Assembly: GCA_964487925.1 (NCBI GenBank)
Contig: CAZASZ010000052.1
Span: forward strand, 1 to 14,474
Direction of reading: 5' to 3'
DNA from: RI-283 sp964487925
Lineage (GTDB): Bacteria; Pseudomonadota; Gammaproteobacteria; SZUA-140
Length of the DNA stretch: 14,474 nt
The position numbers and the translations under genes are program-made. Positions 13,415 to 14,474 of this stretch are shown here, piece after piece (within the stretch, counting starts at the first letter, position 1; each line of letters starts with the position of its first letter). The notes under the pieces are model-generated. The model saw only the letters and a program-made list of their open reading frames with translations. It was not told the origin of the DNA and did no database searches.

Positions 13415-14467
13415 CTATTGATCGCCGATGCTAAGCTGAGCACGAGCATTCTCATCCGTCGGGGTAACATTCGTCTCTGATTTGACACAGTCTCGTCCTC
13501 CCTCCTTGGCGGCATAAAGTGCGGCATCCGCCCGAGCAATGACATCTTCGGCGTGGTCCCCTGCGCGATATTGGGCGACACCACACGAGATCGATATTCT
13601 GCCAATGACCTTATCGGTACCAGCCACCATGATTTTGGCGGTGCCAATTGTCTTACGGATATTTTCTGCTAGCGCTATAGCACCGGACAATTCGGTCTCT
13701 GGAAGCAGTATAATGAACTCTTCGCCACCATAACGCGCTACGAAATCTTTACCCTTGGTACATTTCTCAAGTTTTTTGGCGACGTAGCACAAAACACTAT
13801 CGCCGGTGCTATGGCCAAATGAGTCATTAAACTTCTTAAAAAAATCAATATCACTCATGATGATTGAGTAGGTCATATCCGGATCGATACAATCTTTTTC
13901 AAGCGCCTTGGTAAAGGCTCGACGGTTATGGAGTCCGGTGAGCGGATCCTTGCTGGCTTCGATCGACATCTTATCCAACTCCTGGCGTAACGACTCGACT
14001 TCGCTACTGGTTTGATCCAACCGTTCCTGTAGCACCTGTGTATGGGACACCATTGTGCGTGTTTGTTCGGCAAGTTCTTGCACCAACGCATGTTGCTGCG
14101 ATCCCTCTGTACCGGCATCAAGCTTGGCTGCACTGTCCGTCAACACATTCTGGTAGTTCTGAGTGTGTGCGCTGCCTTCTTTGATCTGCTCGGATGACTG
14201 CGCGATCAATACGCTCAAGGTTTTCCGGATTTCTGTTACTTCCTTGACCTCGGAAGGCAAGAGATAATTTTCATACAACTGGCCCATGAACTCATCATCA
14301 ACCGAATGACTCTTGGCTTTAAGGACATTGGCCATGTCCTCCTGGAGTCCGATGTTATCTGCTGAGACATAGCTATAGGCAACCGCATAGTTCTTAGGGG
14401 TTGCGTTCAGTCCGTGTTGCGCTAAGAAAAGCAGGGTCTTTTTAAGTATCGAATTATTATTTTCCAT
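13415..14467 (-). CDS. GGDEF diguanylate cyclase
   Basis: This encodes 350 residues without signal peptide or membrane segment, so a cytoplasmic enzyme that joins two GTP into cyclic di-GMP. Residues 1-70 form a helical region of unknown type (M-E-N-N-N-S-I-L-K-K start). Residues about 125-170 are heptad-like and should form a coiled coil (E-R-L-D-Q-T-S-S-E-V-E-S-L-R-Q-E-L). Residues 172-335 are the GGDEF domain: D-P-L-T-G-L-H-N-R-R-A-F at 174-185, D-I-D-F-F-K-K-F-N-D near 206-215, and the active site G-G-E-E-F at 247-251. The product-inhibition I-site, normally R-x-x-D five residues upstream, reads K238-G-K-D241, so feedback control may be weaker. The frame stays open to the right edge of the window (two further codons), but the M-E-N start looks natural. 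Gene order gives no clue to its signal. Confidence 0.9.
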   Translation of the reverse strand: MENNNSILKKTLLFLAQHGLNATPKNYAVAYSYVSADNIGLQEDMANVLKAKSHSVDDEFMGQLYENYLLPSEVKEVTEIRKTLSVLIAQSSEQIKEGSAHTQNYQNVLTDSAAKLDAGTEGSQQHALVQELAEQTRTMVSHTQVLQERLDQTSSEVESLRQELDKMSIEASKDPLTGLHNRRAFTKALEKDCIDPDMTYSIIMSDIDFFKKFNDSFGHSTGDSVLCYVAKKLEKCTKGKDFVARYGGEEFIILLPETELSGAIALAENIRKTIGTAKIMVAGTDKVIGRISISCGVAQYRAGDHAEDVIARADAALYAAKEGGRDCVKSETNVTPTDENARAQLSIGDQ

Positions 14468-14474
14468 CTTTATA

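Overview
The window looks like chromosomal DNA of a Gram-negative proteobacterium, most plausibly a gammaproteobacterium or an acidithiobacillia-like relative. It carries two signal-peptide beta-barrel outer-membrane proteins, a cytochrome b561-type membrane protein, a GGDEF regulator, molybdopterin genes of enterobacterial type (moaB, moeA) and an arsR gene with the C-terminal cysteine pattern described for the Acidithiobacillus ferrooxidans regulator. Base composition is moderately GC-rich in the genes and lower in several intergenic stretches. I cannot name a genus.

Layout, left to right. (1) At 1-238 is the 3' end of a spondin-domain protein, closed by a perfect 12-bp hairpin. At 500-925 (-) is a small unknown membrane protein. 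(2) At 1086-1346 is a worn remnant of a REP-associated (Y1/IS200-like) transposase. It precedes an intact TPR-sulfotransferase gene (1563-3149), whose 3' end runs into sequence resembling the transposase flank in opposite orientation. A fragment of a HAD-family phosphatase gene follows (3183-3320, -). (3) A molybdenum-cofactor run, moaB-moeA-mobA, occupies 3476-5370, but mobA breaks off after about 50 codons. (4) Convergent to it on the minus strand is a block read in the order TPR/ATP-grasp protein (8047-9318), serC (6928-8037), a 5' stub of a nitrate-binding NrtA/NasS-like protein (6715-6873) and an OprD/alginate-export-like porin (5456-6688). The mobA and NrtA/NasS stubs on either side of the porin suggest a nitrate-assimilation locus that has been partly deleted. 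(5) A cytochrome b561-like gene stands alone (9696-10307, -). (6) A small outer-membrane barrel (10732-11298, -) with a clear terminator is divergent from an arsenic-resistance operon arsR-arsC-acr3 (11495-13306, +). (7) A GGDEF diguanylate cyclase (13415-14467, -) closes the window.

How the genes work together. The ars genes form a complete three-gene detoxification unit: As(III)-responsive repressor, thioredoxin-linked arsenate reductase and Acr3 arsenite efflux. moaB and moeA serve cofactor assembly; the broken mobA implies that any dinucleotide cofactor must be made by another copy. The 9-nt spacing between the ATP-grasp gene and serC points to co-transcription. It pairs an uncharacterised ligase-type enzyme with an aminotransferase and is the most interesting functional unknown here. 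I saw no tRNA, rRNA, CRISPR array or intact insertion sequence.
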